Of a stretch of DNA of 37,249 nt, positions 11,904-19,721 are shown in pieces. The first letter of the stretch is position 1. Each line of letters begins with the position of its first letter. The notes beneath the pieces were generated by a model. That model was not told the origin of the DNA, ran no database searches, and saw nothing but the letters and a program-made list of their open reading frames with translations. Origin of the DNA: Peptococcaceae bacterium 1198_IL3148. Its GTDB lineage: Bacteria > Bacillota > Desulfotomaculia > Desulfotomaculales > Desulfohalotomaculaceae. Position numbers and translations under genes: made by a program. The stretch is from NCBI GenBank assembly GCA_036763105.1, contig JBAIYS010000019.1:1-37249 (forward strand), read 5' to 3'.

Positions 11904-12021
11904 AAAAAAGGGTCTCTGTAGACAGACACAGAGACCCCACCATTAACCTTGCGGGTAACCTCTTGGCCTGCGCTGGCAAAAATCTTTAAGCATATTAGGC
12001 ATATGCACCAACGGTCTACAG
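11904..12021 (-). promoter_or_regulatory. L10 leader with transcription attenuator upstream of rplJL
   Basis: The conserved L10-leader-like stretch is at 11943-11977 on the minus strand (CGCAGGCCAAGAGG then TTACCCGCAAGGTTAA). The terminator stem GGGTCTCTGT (minus strand of 11928-11937) / ACAGAGACCC (11910-11919) is followed by TTTTTT (11904-11909). An upstream segment CTGTAGAC (minus strand, 12014-12021) is perfectly complementary to GTCTACAG (11916-11923) in the terminator loop and arm, so it is a plausible antiterminator. In B. subtilis L10-L12 binding favours termination at such a leader. Sequence match to the leader family is from memory. Confidence 0.82.
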
Positions 12022-12065
12022 CTAGAAGTAGATATTAAATTAACTTCGTGTGAGCACTGGCCAAA

Positions 12066-12761
12066 TTAGCCTGTAACTTTGTTCGGGTTAACTTTGACTC
12101 CAGGACCCATAGTGCTAGAAACAGTGATACTCTTGATATATGTGCCCTTTACAGCGGCAGGCTTAACTTTAATCAGCGTATCAATGATTGCTTTCATGTT
12201 ACCATACAGCTTGTCAGCATCAAAGGAAGCTTTACCGATGGGTGTATGAATAATACCTGCTTTATCGGTACGATAGTTCACTTTACCAGCCTTTGCTTCA
12301 TTAACAGCCTGTGCTACATCCATGGTTACAGTGCCGGTTTTCGGGTTCGGCATTAAGCCACGGGGACCAAGCACACGGCCCAATCTACCAACCAAAGCCA
12401 TCATATCTGGTGTGGCAATGGCAACATCGAAATCCATCCAACCGCCTTGGATTTTTTCCACCATGTCCTCAGCGCCTACAAAATCTGCACCAGCTGCTTC
12501 AGCTTCTTTAGCTTTATCACCTTTAGCAAATACCAATACGGTTTTGGTGGTACCCAAACCATGTGGCAACACTACAGCTCCACGCAACTGCTGATCAGCA
12601 TGTCTAGGGTCAACACCCAGACGCACTGCCAATTCAACTGTTTCGTCAAACTTGGCCGGAGCCACTTTTTTAACCAATTCCAAAGCTTCTTTAGCGTCAT
12701 ATAGCATGTGGCTATCGACAGCTTTTAGAGCTTCTTGAAACTTCTTGCCATGCTTTGGCAT
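12066..12761 (-). CDS. rplA: 50S ribosomal protein L1 (uL1)
   Basis: L1 forms the mobile L1 stalk of the large subunit that helps release deacylated tRNA from the E site. It can also repress rplKA translation in other bacteria. The protein is 231 residues, the typical length, starting [16 protein letters not shown] and carrying the signature [18 protein letters not shown] in the middle. AAAGGGGG precedes the ATG by 7 nt. It follows rplK by 62 nt. The L10 leader begins immediately after its stop codon. Confidence 0.98.
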   Translation of the reverse strand: MPKHGKKFQEALKAVDSHMLYDAKEALELVKKVAPAKFDETVELAVRLGVDPRHADQQLRGAVVLPHGLGTTKTVLVFAKGDKAKEAEAAGADFVGAEDMVEKIQGGWMDFDVAIATPDMMALVGRLGRVLGPRGLMPNPKTGTVTMDVAQAVNEAKAGKVNYRTDKAGIIHTPIGKASFDADKLYGNMKAIIDTLIKVKPAAVKGTYIKSITVSSTMGPGVKVNPNKVTG

Positions 12762-12823
12762 AATATTACCCCCTTTGTGGTTTTAACGGAAACTATCCTC
12801 CCACACATTGAGAAAAGAACTAA

Positions 12824-13252
12824 TTAACCTTCAACTATTTCAATACCCATGCTGCGGGCGGTACCTTCCACCATCCGCATAGCAGCTTCCACATCTGCTG
12901 CGTTCAGATCTGGCATTTTTAATTCAGCAATCTCTTTTACTTTAGAGCGAGGCACCTTAGCCACCTTTTTAGTGTTCGGTTCCCCTGAAGCCTTTTCAAT
13001 GCCAGCGGCCTTTTTCAACAGCACTGCTGCCGGTGGGGTTTTTAAAATAAAGCTGAATGAGCGATCCTCATAAACTGTCAGTTCAACAGGAATGATCAAG
13101 CCCACCTGTTGAGCAGTTTTTTCGTTAAACTCCTTAACAAACCCCATAATATTTACCCCATGTTGACCAAGGGCAGGGCCTACAGGAGGAGCAGGAGTTG
13201 CCTTACCTGCAGGAATTTGTAACTTTACTATTGCAGCTACCTTTTTAGCCAC
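12824..13252 (-). CDS. rplK: 50S ribosomal protein L11 (uL11)
   Basis: L11 binds the GTPase-associated centre of 23S rRNA and is needed for the RelA stringent response in many bacteria. The 142 residues start [34 protein letters not shown], with the proline-rich N-terminal motif typical of the family, and end in the RNA-binding domain ([13 protein letters not shown]). The start codon is GTG, with GAGGAGGTG 5-9 nt upstream. It lies 24 nt after nusG and starts the rplK-rplA pair within the secE-nusG operon. Confidence 0.98.
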   Translation of the reverse strand: MAKKVAAIVKLQIPAGKATPAPPVGPALGQHGVNIMGFVKEFNEKTAQQVGLIIPVELTVYEDRSFSFILKTPPAAVLLKKAAGIEKASGEPNTKKVAKVPRSKVKEIAELKMPDLNAADVEAAMRMVEGTARSMGIEIVEG

Positions 13253-13276
13253 TACTCACACCTCCTCACACGATGT

Positions 13277-13804
13277 CTAATCAATTTTTTCTATTTGACT
13301 GAAATCTAACTCAATGGGAGTTTCCCGTCCAAACATTGATACCATTACTCGCAACTTGCCTTTATCTGGATAAATTTCTTCTATTTCACCCACAAAGTCT
13401 TCAAATGGCCCATTGATGACTTTGACCTTTTCGCCAACAGAAAAATTGACTTTAGTACGCGGTTCTTCTTCACCCATTTGCCGAAGAATGGATTTTACCT
13501 CTTCTTCGCTCAATGGTATGGGCTTACTACCAGAGCCCACAAAGCCTGTGACACCCGGAGTATTCCGAACAACATACCAAGAGTCATCGGTCATAATCAT
13601 TTCAACCAATACATACCCAGGAAAGACTTTCTTTTTGGCAATTTTCTTTTTGCCATTTTTAATCTCAACTTCATCCTCCATCGGCACCAGAATACGGAAT
13701 ATTTTTTCTTCCATATTCATCGATTCGATGCGTCTTTCCAAGTTTGCCTTAACTTTGTTTTCATAACCTGAATAGGTATGTACCACATACCAACTTTTAT
13801 TCAT
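13277..13804 (-). CDS. nusG: Transcription elongation/antitermination factor NusG
   Basis: NusG binds the beta' clamp helices of RNA polymerase and modulates pausing; its KOW domain links to ribosomal protein S10 in some bacteria. The 175 residues start MNKSWYVVHTYSGYENKVK. The NGN domain occupies about residues 1-115, and the KOW motif is FSVGEKVKVINGPFEDFVGEIEEI near residue 125. The open frame extends 48 codons further upstream, but that part overlaps secE and looks like out-of-frame secE sequence, so I start at ATG 13804, with GAGGT about 11 nt upstream. It follows secE by 17 nt. Confidence 0.97.
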   Translation of the reverse strand: MNKSWYVVHTYSGYENKVKANLERRIESMNMEEKIFRILVPMEDEVEIKNGKKKIAKKKVFPGYVLVEMIMTDDSWYVVRNTPGVTGFVGSGSKPIPLSEEEVKSILRQMGEEEPRTKVNFSVGEKVKVINGPFEDFVGEIEEIYPDKGKLRVMVSMFGRETPIELDFSQIEKID

Positions 13805-13821
13805 TAAAAAAGGAACCTCAC

Positions 13822-14103
13822 TTATCCTAGAATCAATGACAAGCCAGCACCAAGTATTGAATCCAAAATCCATAGCAGAGCTGACACTACTGCAACCGTT
13901 GACAATACAACCCCAGTGTAAGCCATCGTTTCCCGGCGTGTCGGCCAATGAACTTTTTTCAACTCTATTTTAACGCCGTTAAAAAAGCTCTTGACGCCAG
14001 CAACACGGCTCCCTTTAGCTGCTTTAGTTGGCTTTTTAGGGCCCTTAGGCTCTTTTTTAGCTAAAGCTGCTCCATCTGCGCCTTGTTTTTTAGAAGCTAC
14101 CAT
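13822..14103 (-). CDS. secE: Preprotein translocase subunit SecE
   Basis: SecE clamps SecY in the plasma-membrane protein translocation channel. This is the short Gram-positive form with a single transmembrane segment (TGVVLSTVAVVSALLWILDSIL) after the conserved amphipathic region FFNGVKIELKKVHWPTRRET. The N-terminus is a Lys/Ala-rich cytoplasmic extension of about 35 residues. I start at ATG 14103 (93 residues) because AAGGA lies 10 nt upstream. An in-frame GTG three codons earlier would overlap that Shine-Dalgarno. It lies between rpmG and nusG, the standard order. Confidence 0.95.
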   Translation of the reverse strand: MVASKKQGADGAALAKKEPKGPKKPTKAAKGSRVAGVKSFFNGVKIELKKVHWPTRRETMAYTGVVLSTVAVVSALLWILDSILGAGLSLILG

Positions 14104-14140
14104 ACATGCCACATCCTTAAACCATGATTACCAGACAAAC

Positions 14141-14290
14141 TTATCTGGTTTCCTTGTGCAAGGTATGACTTTTGCAGAAGGGACAATATTTTTTTAATTC
14201 TATTCTACCAGAATCGTTTTTCTTGTTTTTGGTGGTTGTGTAGTTTCTTCTCTTACACTCTGTGCAAGCCATAGTTACGCCCACTCTCAT
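14141..14290 (-). CDS. rpmG: 50S ribosomal protein L33 (bL33)
   Basis: A short gene of 49 codons encoding [20 protein letters not shown]... ending [14 protein letters not shown]. Two CxxC pairs (TECK region Cys9/Cys12 and CPFC Cys36/Cys39) form the zinc ribbon of the Cys-containing L33 version. The ATG at 14290 has GGGGGAGG about 7 nt upstream. MACTECK, six codons in, resembles many L33 N-termini but has a poorer ribosome-binding site. It is 37 nt before secE, the usual L33-SecE-NusG order, and is preceded by its own promoter. Confidence 0.95.
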   Translation of the reverse strand: MRVGVTMACTECKRRNYTTTKNKKNDSGRIELKKYCPFCKSHTLHKETR

Positions 14291-14349
14291 TACGCCACCT
14301 CCCCCAAAATAAAAAAGACCTTAATGACGGATTTCAAATTCACTTATCA

Positions 14350-14378
14350 AATTTATCACAACAATTATGACATGTCAA
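14350..14378 (-). promoter_or_regulatory. Sigma-A promoter of rpmG-secE-nusG-rplKA
   Basis: TTGACA (14373-14378) and TAAATT (14350-14355) on the minus strand are separated by 17 nt and lie about 60 nt before the rpmG ATG, downstream of the tuf terminator. Confidence 0.7.
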
Positions 14379-14496
14379 TACTAACCTCGTTGGTGCCAGT
14401 ATTTATATTTTGCCTCTTCCAATGCCACTATATACCAAAATCCCAGCTTAACATTCCAGCTTCTTATAAGGCTTCGGCATATTTAGATATTATAGT

Positions 14497-14524
14497 AAAA
14501 AGTGGGGTTGCCCCCACTTTTTAT
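14497..14524 (-). terminator. Rho-independent terminator after tuf
   Basis: A perfect 11-bp stem AAAAAGTGGGG (14497-14507) / CCCCACTTTTT (14512-14522) with a 4-nt loop, starting 7 nt after the tuf stop codon. It isolates this tuf from the rpmG operon. Confidence 0.92.
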
Positions 14525-14529
14525 AAAAA

Positions 14530-15732
14530 CTAAGCCAGAACCTTGGTTACAACGCCAGCGCCTACGGTACGGCCACCTTCACGAACAGCAAAGCGCAGAC
14601 CTTCTTCCATAGCGATGGGGGTGATCAGTTGAATGGTGAACTTGGTGTTGTCACCAGGCATTACCATTTCTACACCTTCTGGCAGTTGGATTACGCCAGT
14701 AACGTCGGTGGTACGGAAGTAGAACTGTGGACGATAGCCATTGAAGAATGGGGTATGACGACCACCTTCTTCTTTGGACAGTACATATACTTCTGCTTCG
14801 AAATGGGTGTGGGGGTTAATGGTACCGGGCTTTGCCAGTACTTGACCACGCTCAATTTCTTTACGGTCAACACCGCGCAATAGCGCTCCAATGTTGTCAC
14901 CGGCTTCTGCAAAGTCCAGCAACTTACGGAACATTTCTACACCGGTTACCACTGTTTTGCGTGCTTTTTCTTGTAAACCTACAATTTCAACTTCGTCTTG
15001 TACCTTTACTTGACCCCGTTCTACACGACCGGTGGCAACGGTACCACGACCGGTAATGGAGAATACGTCCTCAACCGGCATCAAGAATGGCTTGTCGCGA
15101 TCACGTTCTGGAGTTGGAATGTAGCTGTCCACATTCTTCATCAGTTCCCAGATCTTGCCACACCACTCACAGTCTTCTTTACCACAGCCACACTCTAGGG
15201 CTTTCAGCGCGGAACCGGCTACGATTGGTGTGTCATCGCCAGGGAATTCGTATTCGGTTAACAGTTCACGAACTTCCATGTCCACCAGTTCCAGAAGTTC
15301 TTCATCGTCTACCATGTCAGCTTTGTTTAAGAATACGCAGATGTATGGTACGCCAACTTGACGGGAGAGCAAAATGTGCTCACGGGTTTGTGGCATTGGA
15401 CCATCAGCTGCGGAAACCACTAGAATAGCACCGTCCATTTGGGCTGCACCGGTGATCATGTTTTTAACATAGTCAGCGTGTCCTGGGCAGTCCACGTGGG
15501 CATAGTGACGAGTATCGGTTTCGTATTCTACGTGTGAGGTGTTAATGGTAATACCGCGTTCACGTTCTTCTGGAGCGTTATCGATTTCGTCGTATTTTCT
15601 CAGGGCAGCTCCACCTTTGGTTGCTAATACAGTTGTAATAGCTGCTGTCAGTGTTGTTTTACCATGGTCAACGTGACCGATGGTACCAATGTTTACGTGC
15701 GGTTTAGTCCGCTCAAATTTTGCCTTTGCCAT
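14530..15732 (-). CDS. tuf: Elongation factor Tu, second copy (complete)
   Basis: EF-Tu delivers aminoacyl-tRNA to the ribosome. The 400 residues carry G1 GHVDHGKT (19-26), DCPGH (81-85) and NKAD (136-139), followed by the two beta-barrel domains. An insertion at about 178-193 ([17 protein letters not shown]) holds four cysteines (181, 183, 188, 191) that could bind a metal. It is absent from E. coli-type EF-Tu, though I recall similar stretches in Desulfotomaculum-like EF-Tu. AAGGGGG precedes the ATG. This copy sits alone between a tRNA cluster and rpmG with its own terminator. The first 126 bases match the copy at the window start exactly. Confidence 0.98.
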   Translation of the reverse strand: MAKAKFERTKPHVNIGTIGHVDHGKTTLTAAITTVLATKGGAALRKYDEIDNAPEERERGITINTSHVEYETDTRHYAHVDCPGHADYVKNMITGAAQMDGAILVVSAADGPMPQTREHILLSRQVGVPYICVFLNKADMVDDEELLELVDMEVRELLTEYEFPGDDTPIVAGSALKALECGCGKEDCEWCGKIWELMKNVDSYIPTPERDRDKPFLMPVEDVFSITGRGTVATGRVERGQVKVQDEVEIVGLQEKARKTVVTGVEMFRKLLDFAEAGDNIGALLRGVDRKEIERGQVLAKPGTINPHTHFEAEVYVLSKEEGGRHTPFFNGYRPQFYFRTTDVTGVIQLPEGVEMVMPGDNTKFTIQLITPIAMEEGLRFAVREGGRTVGAGVVTKVLA

Positions 15733-15960
15733 TTAAACTTTCCCCCTTGACAAACTTTTACACACTTTTAAGTTATTTCCAAACACCGTTGAAGTTATAC
15801 TACGTCGTTAGCTGCAAACATTATGTAACTTTCTATACTAATTAATAAATTCCTGCTGGCAATTGTGTTTTTTAACGGATTTTTAATGTATTCATTTATA
15901 ACATCGGTGGCTTTTGCTGTGGTGTGATAATTGTTTTGTTGTTGAGATATCAGTTAGTTT
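15733..15960 (-). other. AT-rich tuf upstream region
   Basis: No gene seen. The stretch must hold the tuf promoter, but no clear consensus pair is visible. TTGCCA followed 19 nt later by TATAGA (about 15830-15870 on the minus strand) is a weak candidate. The element at 15961-16177 lies just beyond it. Confidence 0.4.
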
Positions 15961-16177
15961 AAAAACTGGTGCTTTTGCACCGTTCGCTCCGATTCCTTCG
16001 CAGGCCAAAACTTAGCGCTCAGCCCGCTAGCTCCGGCGGGTCCCTGGCAAATTCGTCATCCATAACTCAGTTGCCAGCCGCGCACGTCCTATGCGCGGCC
16101 CGCCTCCGCCAGCAGCCTTCGCTTAGTTTGGCACTGTTCATCCATATGTCGCTCACTATGCAAAATCACCAGTTTTT
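15961..16177. repeat. 217-bp GC-rich inverted-repeat element (MITE-like)
   Basis: The ends are inverted repeats, AAAAACTGGTGCTTTTGCA at the left and the complement of AAAAACTGGTGATTTTGCA at the right, with 18 of 19 bases matching. The inside holds nested stems: CCCGC/GCGGG (16023-16040), CTGGCAA/TTGCCAG (16044-16077), GCCGCGCA/TGCGCGGC (16077-16099) and an imperfect GCCAAA..AGCG pair (16004-16132). It is far richer in G+C than its flanks and has no credible gene. No target-site duplication is evident. It resembles a non-autonomous mobile element or structured RNA repeat; copy number cannot be judged here. Confidence 0.65.
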
Positions 16178-16273
16178 ATGTTACCTTTTATCCTTTAAGC
16201 AACGGCAAAGCCACCTGTGCTTGGTGGTGTCTGACTCCACCTAAGCAATACAACTTTATTACTCTCCACAACA

Positions 16274-16300
16274 ACAAAAGACGACCATATTAGTCGTCTT
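16274..16300 (-). terminator. Terminator of the tRNA cluster
   Basis: An 8-bp stem AAGACGAC (16278-16285) / GTCGTCTT (16293-16300) with a 7-nt loop and a short T-rich tail on the minus strand, located 7 nt after the tRNA-Met CCA end. Confidence 0.75.
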
Positions 16301-16306
16301 AATATT

Positions 16307-16383
16307 TGGTAGCGGCGGCTGGACTCGAACCAGCGACACCACGGGTATGAACCGTGCGCTCTAACCAACTGAGCTACGCCGCC
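16307..16383 (-). tRNA. tRNA-Met (CAT), elongator
   Basis: 77 nt with encoded CCA. The anticodon loop TTCATAC has a five-pair stem CACGG/CCGTG. The acceptor GGCGGCG pairs with CGCCGCT, with a G-U first pair. Absence of the initiator C1-A72 mismatch and of the three G-C pairs next to the anticodon loop marks it as elongator. Confidence 0.93.
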
Positions 16384-16415
16384 ATATTTACTTTGTTTGC
16401 ATTACTTAATTTTAC

Positions 16416-16491
<76 letters not shown>

Positions 16492-16494
16492 ATT

Positions 16495-16570
<76 letters not shown>

Positions 16571-16582
16571 TCAACAAAAGTT

Positions 16583-16611
16583 ATTCTATCATATTTTATT
16601 TTTTTGTGCAA
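16583..16611 (-). promoter_or_regulatory. Promoter of tRNA-fMet-Thr-Met
   Basis: TTGCAC (16606-16611) and TAGAAT (16583-16588) on the minus strand, 17 nt apart, with an A-tract spacer. It lies between tRNA-Tyr and tRNA-fMet, so the tRNA group forms two units. An AACCTT/AAGGTT hairpin lies just upstream. Confidence 0.75.
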
Positions 16612-16629
16612 CCTTTTTAGCAAGGTTTA

Positions 16630-16715
16630 TGGTGGAGGAGATAGGATTCGAACCTATGAAGGCGTTCGCCGGCAGATTTACAGTCTGCTCCCTTTGGCCG
16701 CTCGGGCACTCCTCC
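16630..16715 (-). tRNA. tRNA-Tyr (GTA)
   Basis: 86 nt with encoded CCA and a long class II variable arm (CGGCGAACGCC region). Anticodon loop CTGTAAA between GCAGA and TCTGC. Confidence 0.93.
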
Positions 16716-16721
16716 ATTGTT

Positions 16722-16797
16722 TGGAGCCGACGATGGGACTCGAACCCGCAACCTGCTGATTACAAATCAGCTGCTCTGCCAATTGAGCTACGTCGGC
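16722..16797 (-). tRNA. tRNA-Thr (TGT)
   Basis: 76 nt with encoded CCA. Anticodon loop TTTGTAA between GCTGA and TCAGC; acceptor GCCGACG/CGTCGGC. With the GGT isoacceptor nearby, it covers most Thr codons. Confidence 0.93.
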
Positions 16798-16835
16798 AAG
16801 TTTCGCCAGAGCCCACTTGCCCTGGCGCAATAGTA

Positions 16836-16864
16836 ATATTAACAGATTAGTTCTCTTATGTCAA
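16836..16864 (-). promoter_or_regulatory. Promoter of tRNA-Thr(TGT)-Tyr
   Basis: TTGACA (16859-16864) and TAATAT (16836-16841) on the minus strand, 17 nt apart. A GCGCCAG/CTGGCG hairpin (about 16804-16830) lies between the promoter and the tRNA and would form the 5' leader of the precursor. Confidence 0.75.
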
Positions 16865-16902
16865 CACTATTTTCCCGCTATCAATGTTAACCAAATGATT
16901 AA

Positions 16903-17547
16903 CTAAACATCTCTTTTTTCTAAATAGCGTTCAATTTTTCTTTTAACCCTTTGCAAAGCATTGTCAATAGACTTTACATGACGGTTTAACTCTTCGGCAA
17001 TTTCTTGGTACGACTTACCCTCGAGATAAGACATCAGCACTTTCCATTCCAGGGAACTAAGAATTTCACCCATCTTTTCCTCGATGTCGTCAAATTCTTC
17101 CCGGCTAATAATTAGTTCTTCCGGATCTGTGATTTTAGTCCCCGATATGACATCCAGCAGAGTACGATCTGAATCTTCATCGTAAATGGGTTTATTTAAA
17201 GACACATAGGAGTTAAGGGGTATGTGTTTTTGTCTGGTTGCCGTTTTAATGGCAGTGATAATTTGCCTTGTAATGCACAGTTCGGCGAAAGCTCTAAAAG
17301 AGGAGAGCTTATCCATACGAAAATCACGAATAGCCTTGTATAAGCCAATCATACCTTCCTGGATGATATCCTCACGATCCGCACCAATTAAAAAATAACT
17401 GCGGGCTTTAGCACGCACAAAGTTTTTGTACTTGTTGATTAAGTACTCCAACGCAACGTTATCACCCTCCCGGGCAAATTCAACCACTTCCTCATCAACT
17501 AACAGATGATAACTTGCGGTCTCTTCTCTTTGTGCATTTGCACTCAT
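16903..17547 (-). CDS. sigH: RNA polymerase sigma-H factor (Spo0H)
   Basis: Sigma-H directs transcription at entry into sporulation and, in B. subtilis, competence genes. The 214 residues show region 2 (EDIIQEGMIGLYKAIRDFRMDKLSSFRAFAELCITRQIITAI) and the region 4 helix-turn-helix (LEWKVLMSYLEGKSYQEIAEELNRHVKSIDNALQRVKRKIERYL). The ATG is preceded by GGAAGGCGGGG. It sits in the classic place downstream of rae1 and has its own sigma-A type promoter 142 nt upstream of the coding region. Its presence supports a spore-forming host. No stop or frameshift is seen. Confidence 0.97.
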   Translation of the reverse strand: MSANAQREETASYHLLVDEEVVEFAREGDNVALEYLINKYKNFVRAKARSYFLIGADREDIIQEGMIGLYKAIRDFRMDKLSSFRAFAELCITRQIITAIKTATRQKHIPLNSYVSLNKPIYDEDSDRTLLDVISGTKITDPEELIISREEFDDIEEKMGEILSSLEWKVLMSYLEGKSYQEIAEELNRHVKSIDNALQRVKRKIERYLEKRDV

Positions 17548-17626
17548 CTAATCGCCCCGCCTTCCATTCATTTACAAGCTTTTAAGCACTAGGATCTCAC
17601 TTTATCTTACCTAGCCTACAAGGACA

Positions 17627-17656
17627 ATTATAACTGAAAGCAAAATGGCTAGTCAA
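17627..17656 (-). promoter_or_regulatory. Sigma-A promoter of sigH
   Basis: TTGACT (17651-17656) and a perfect TATAAT (17627-17632) on the minus strand, separated by 18 nt, about 80 nt before the sigH ATG. In B. subtilis the equivalent promoter is repressed by AbrB; no AbrB site can be recognised by eye. Confidence 0.8.
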
Positions 17657-17689
17657 CTAAAAAAGATGGCAGGTCCAAACTATAACCCG

Positions 17690-18202
17690 TTATTGCTTTT
17701 GTCTACGCCATTGTTCAAACTTTTTTCTTACCTCTTCGTCCAACCTATTTTCAAGATAATCATCCGCCGGCCGGGAGCTTTTGGCATGCCGCTTAGTTTC
17801 CTGATGCATCTTTTTGATTTGGGTTAGCAATTCTTTGGGGGTTAACCGATAGGCGCCACGGCCAAAAATAATTTTTTGTTCATCCCAGTCATAGGTAACC
17901 ACAAATACCCGAGATTTTTTTAGCAGTTCGCCAACTAGCCTTTCGATCAATGAGTCTGCCGTCTCATCTTGACCAGTGTAATATACGTTAACATTGTTGA
18001 TCCTTTCAAACTTTTCATACCCCGCTTTGACCAAATGGGCATCGAATACTACCGTCACTTCATTTTTCGACGCTCCAGCAAAGTTAGATAACGTCTCAAT
18101 AAGTTTGTCCCTGGCATGGTCAAGGGATGTTTCTCTAATCTTTTTATAGTGATCCCAGGCATGGATAATATTATAACCATCTATTACATAGTGATCAGGC
18201 AT
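17690..18202 (-). CDS. rae1: NYN-domain ribosome-associated endoribonuclease (YacP/Rae1)
   Basis: Homologue of B. subtilis YacP (Rae1), a PIN-like NYN nuclease that enters the ribosomal A site and cuts mRNA. The fold is recognisable from the acidic motifs VIDGYNIIHAW near the N-terminus, VVFDAH, and VTYDWDEQKIIFGRGAYRL; the Asp residues are the likely metal ligands. I begin at ATG 18202 (170 residues, MPDHYVIDGYN...) because AAGGGAAGA precedes it. Twelve further upstream codons overlap rlmB. It overlaps the rlmB stop by 8 nt, suggesting translational coupling. The last ~50 residues are very basic. Confidence 0.9.
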   Translation of the reverse strand: MPDHYVIDGYNIIHAWDHYKKIRETSLDHARDKLIETLSNFAGASKNEVTVVFDAHLVKAGYEKFERINNVNVYYTGQDETADSLIERLVGELLKKSRVFVVTYDWDEQKIIFGRGAYRLTPKELLTQIKKMHQETKRHAKSSRPADDYLENRLDEEVRKKFEQWRRQKQ

Positions 18203-18947
18203 TTCTCTTCCCTTGGTCCCGTTGGCGCACCACTTCATAGGTTAATATGGCGGCCGCCACAGAGGCATTTAGTGAATTAACTTTACCGGCCATTGGCAAT
18301 CTAACAACAGCGTCACAGGACTCCTTCACCAAACGCCCTAAACCCTTTCCTTCGCCACCAATGACCAACGCTATCGGACCATCTAAGCGGCTGTTCCAGT
18401 GCAGTTCAGCACCGTCCATATCGGCACCCACAACCCAGACGCCTCTAGCTTGTAATTTCTTAATGGTCTGAACCAGGTTAGTCACTCTGGAAACCGGTAA
18501 ATGCTCTATGGCGCCCGCAGAGGCCTTGGACACAGTGGCCGTTAATTGCACCGAACGCCGTTGGGGGATAATCACCCCATGGGCACCGGCAGCATCGGCC
18601 GTCCGAATAATTGCTCCCAGGTTATGGGGGTCGTGAATTTCATCCAATAAAATTAGAAAGGGCTCCCCCTCCACAGAATCCAACAAATCATCAATATCCA
18701 CATATTCCTTGGCCGAAGCCATGGCAGCTATCCCCTGATGGGCATCACCGGCTATTTTATCTAAATATTTTCGTTCAACATTTTGTACTGGCACTTTATT
18801 TTGTTTAGCCAAGTTGTAAATTTCTTTTAGATTGCCAATTCTGGCACCAGAAGCTATAAAAATCTTATTGATTGTTCTGCCAGCACGCAATGCCTCTAAC
18901 ACCGGATTACGTCCTGCAATAATATCTTGGGACATTGACCTCACCAT
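18195..18947 (-). CDS. rlmB: 23S rRNA (guanosine-2'-O)-methyltransferase, TrmH/SpoU family
   Basis: Likely RlmB, which methylates the ribose of a 23S rRNA guanosine (G2251 in E. coli). The 250 residues have an N-terminal substrate-binding domain (IIAGRNPVLEALRAGRTINKI) and a C-terminal knotted SPOUT domain with the three family motifs: LDEIHDPHNLGAIIRTADAAGAHGVI, LVIGGEGKGLGRLVKE and LPMAGKVNSLNASVAAAILTYEV. The start is uncertain: ATG 18947 has AAAAGG very close, and ATG 18935 (MSQDIIAG) is closer to homologues but its GAGGT is only 2 nt away. It lies 29 nt after thyX. A related TrmH methyltransferase cannot be excluded, but the context fits RlmB. Confidence 0.9.
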   Translation of the reverse strand: MVRSMSQDIIAGRNPVLEALRAGRTINKIFIASGARIGNLKEIYNLAKQNKVPVQNVERKYLDKIAGDAHQGIAAMASAKEYVDIDDLLDSVEGEPFLILLDEIHDPHNLGAIIRTADAAGAHGVIIPQRRSVQLTATVSKASAGAIEHLPVSRVTNLVQTIKKLQARGVWVVGADMDGAELHWNSRLDGPIALVIGGEGKGLGRLVKESCDAVVRLPMAGKVNSLNASVAAAILTYEVVRQRDQGKRNA

Positions 18948-18976
18948 AGCCTTTTCAAAGTTATATTTTTACCAGC

Positions 18977-19720
18977 TTAATTATTTTCTCCCAAATAGCT
19001 CAATCTAACTCCTTTAATGTCACCGCAGCTCATAGCCCCTTCCGGGCAGGCTCCGCCCAAACAGCTGGGACCAGCCTGTTTAAAAATAGCCGGCGCCACC
19101 TTTTTTACCTCTGTCAACATCTGGTTGGCCACCGCCCGGATTTCCCACTGGGCGCGGTTACAGCAACGTAAATTAAAGAAGTGCATTAGCTCTCGGGCAT
19201 TCATGGTAACCACAATTTTTGTTTCTGCTGCATTGGGCAACACAAAGCGGGCATCTTCGTAAGCCGAACGCTGGCCACCAAAGCGTTGTACCCATTCATC
19301 ATACCATTTTTGTATTTGTTCCATCTGGTGATGAAAATCTTGGACCGCTTCTTCCCCCAATTCCCTAACCTTCTGAGGCACAATATAACTGAAGGTTTCG
19401 CCCCGATTTTGCGTTGAGGTTTCCCCCACATAACGTTGGGATTGGACACTGAAGCTGGCAATGCGGTGCCGAGTGATTTGGGCCAGCAAGCTTCTGGATA
19501 CCCCTTCAATGCCAAAGGTAAAGGAAACATGCTCCAGCGGGGTGAAATGTCGCATGTCCATCAATTTTTTTATAAAACCCGCTTGATCCGCCCTGCTGAT
19601 TCCTTCCGCCAACTGCTCTATGGAAGAGGCGGAGTAGCACAACCGGGCACCCATGGCTACCGTTTCTTCCGGTTGTGGTGTGTACCGCAATAACTTTACT
19701 ACTAATTCTTTTGCACCCAT
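18977..19720 (-). CDS. thyX: Flavin-dependent thymidylate synthase ThyX
   Basis: ThyX makes dTMP from dUMP using methylenetetrahydrofolate and FADH2/NADPH, so it does not depend on a separate dihydrofolate reductase. The family signature RHRx7SxR is complete (RHR at 84-86, Ser94, Arg96). The C-terminal part holds the substrate-binding FNLRCCNRAQWEIR. I start at ATG 19720 (247 residues) with AAAGGGAG upstream; a longer frame would run 13 codons into mrnC. It lies 1 nt after the mrnC stop (TAATATG), inside a block where B. subtilis has no thyX. The C-terminus contains a Cys-rich GPSCLGGACPEGAMSCG stretch. Confidence 0.96.
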   Translation of the reverse strand: MGAKELVVKLLRYTPQPEETVAMGARLCYSASSIEQLAEGISRADQAGFIKKLMDMRHFTPLEHVSFTFGIEGVSRSLLAQITRHRIASFSVQSQRYVGETSTQNRGETFSYIVPQKVRELGEEAVQDFHHQMEQIQKWYDEWVQRFGGQRSAYEDARFVLPNAAETKIVVTMNARELMHFFNLRCCNRAQWEIRAVANQMLTEVKKVAPAIFKQAGPSCLGGACPEGAMSCGDIKGVRLSYLGENN

Positions 19721-19721
19721 A

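Noticed and set aside
13805-13948. 48-codon N-terminal extension of nusG
   Set aside because: It overlaps secE out of frame, and the proper NusG start (MNKSWYVVHTYSGYENKV) has its own Shine-Dalgarno.
15969-16244. 91-codon plus-strand open frame inside the GC-rich repeat
   Set aside because: No Shine-Dalgarno, low-complexity translation, and it simply runs through the inverted repeat; better explained by the element's composition.
16804-16830. Hairpin GCGCCAG/CTGGCG as a sigH terminator
   Set aside because: No T-run follows on the minus strand and it lies after the tRNA promoter, so it is more likely part of the tRNA precursor leader.
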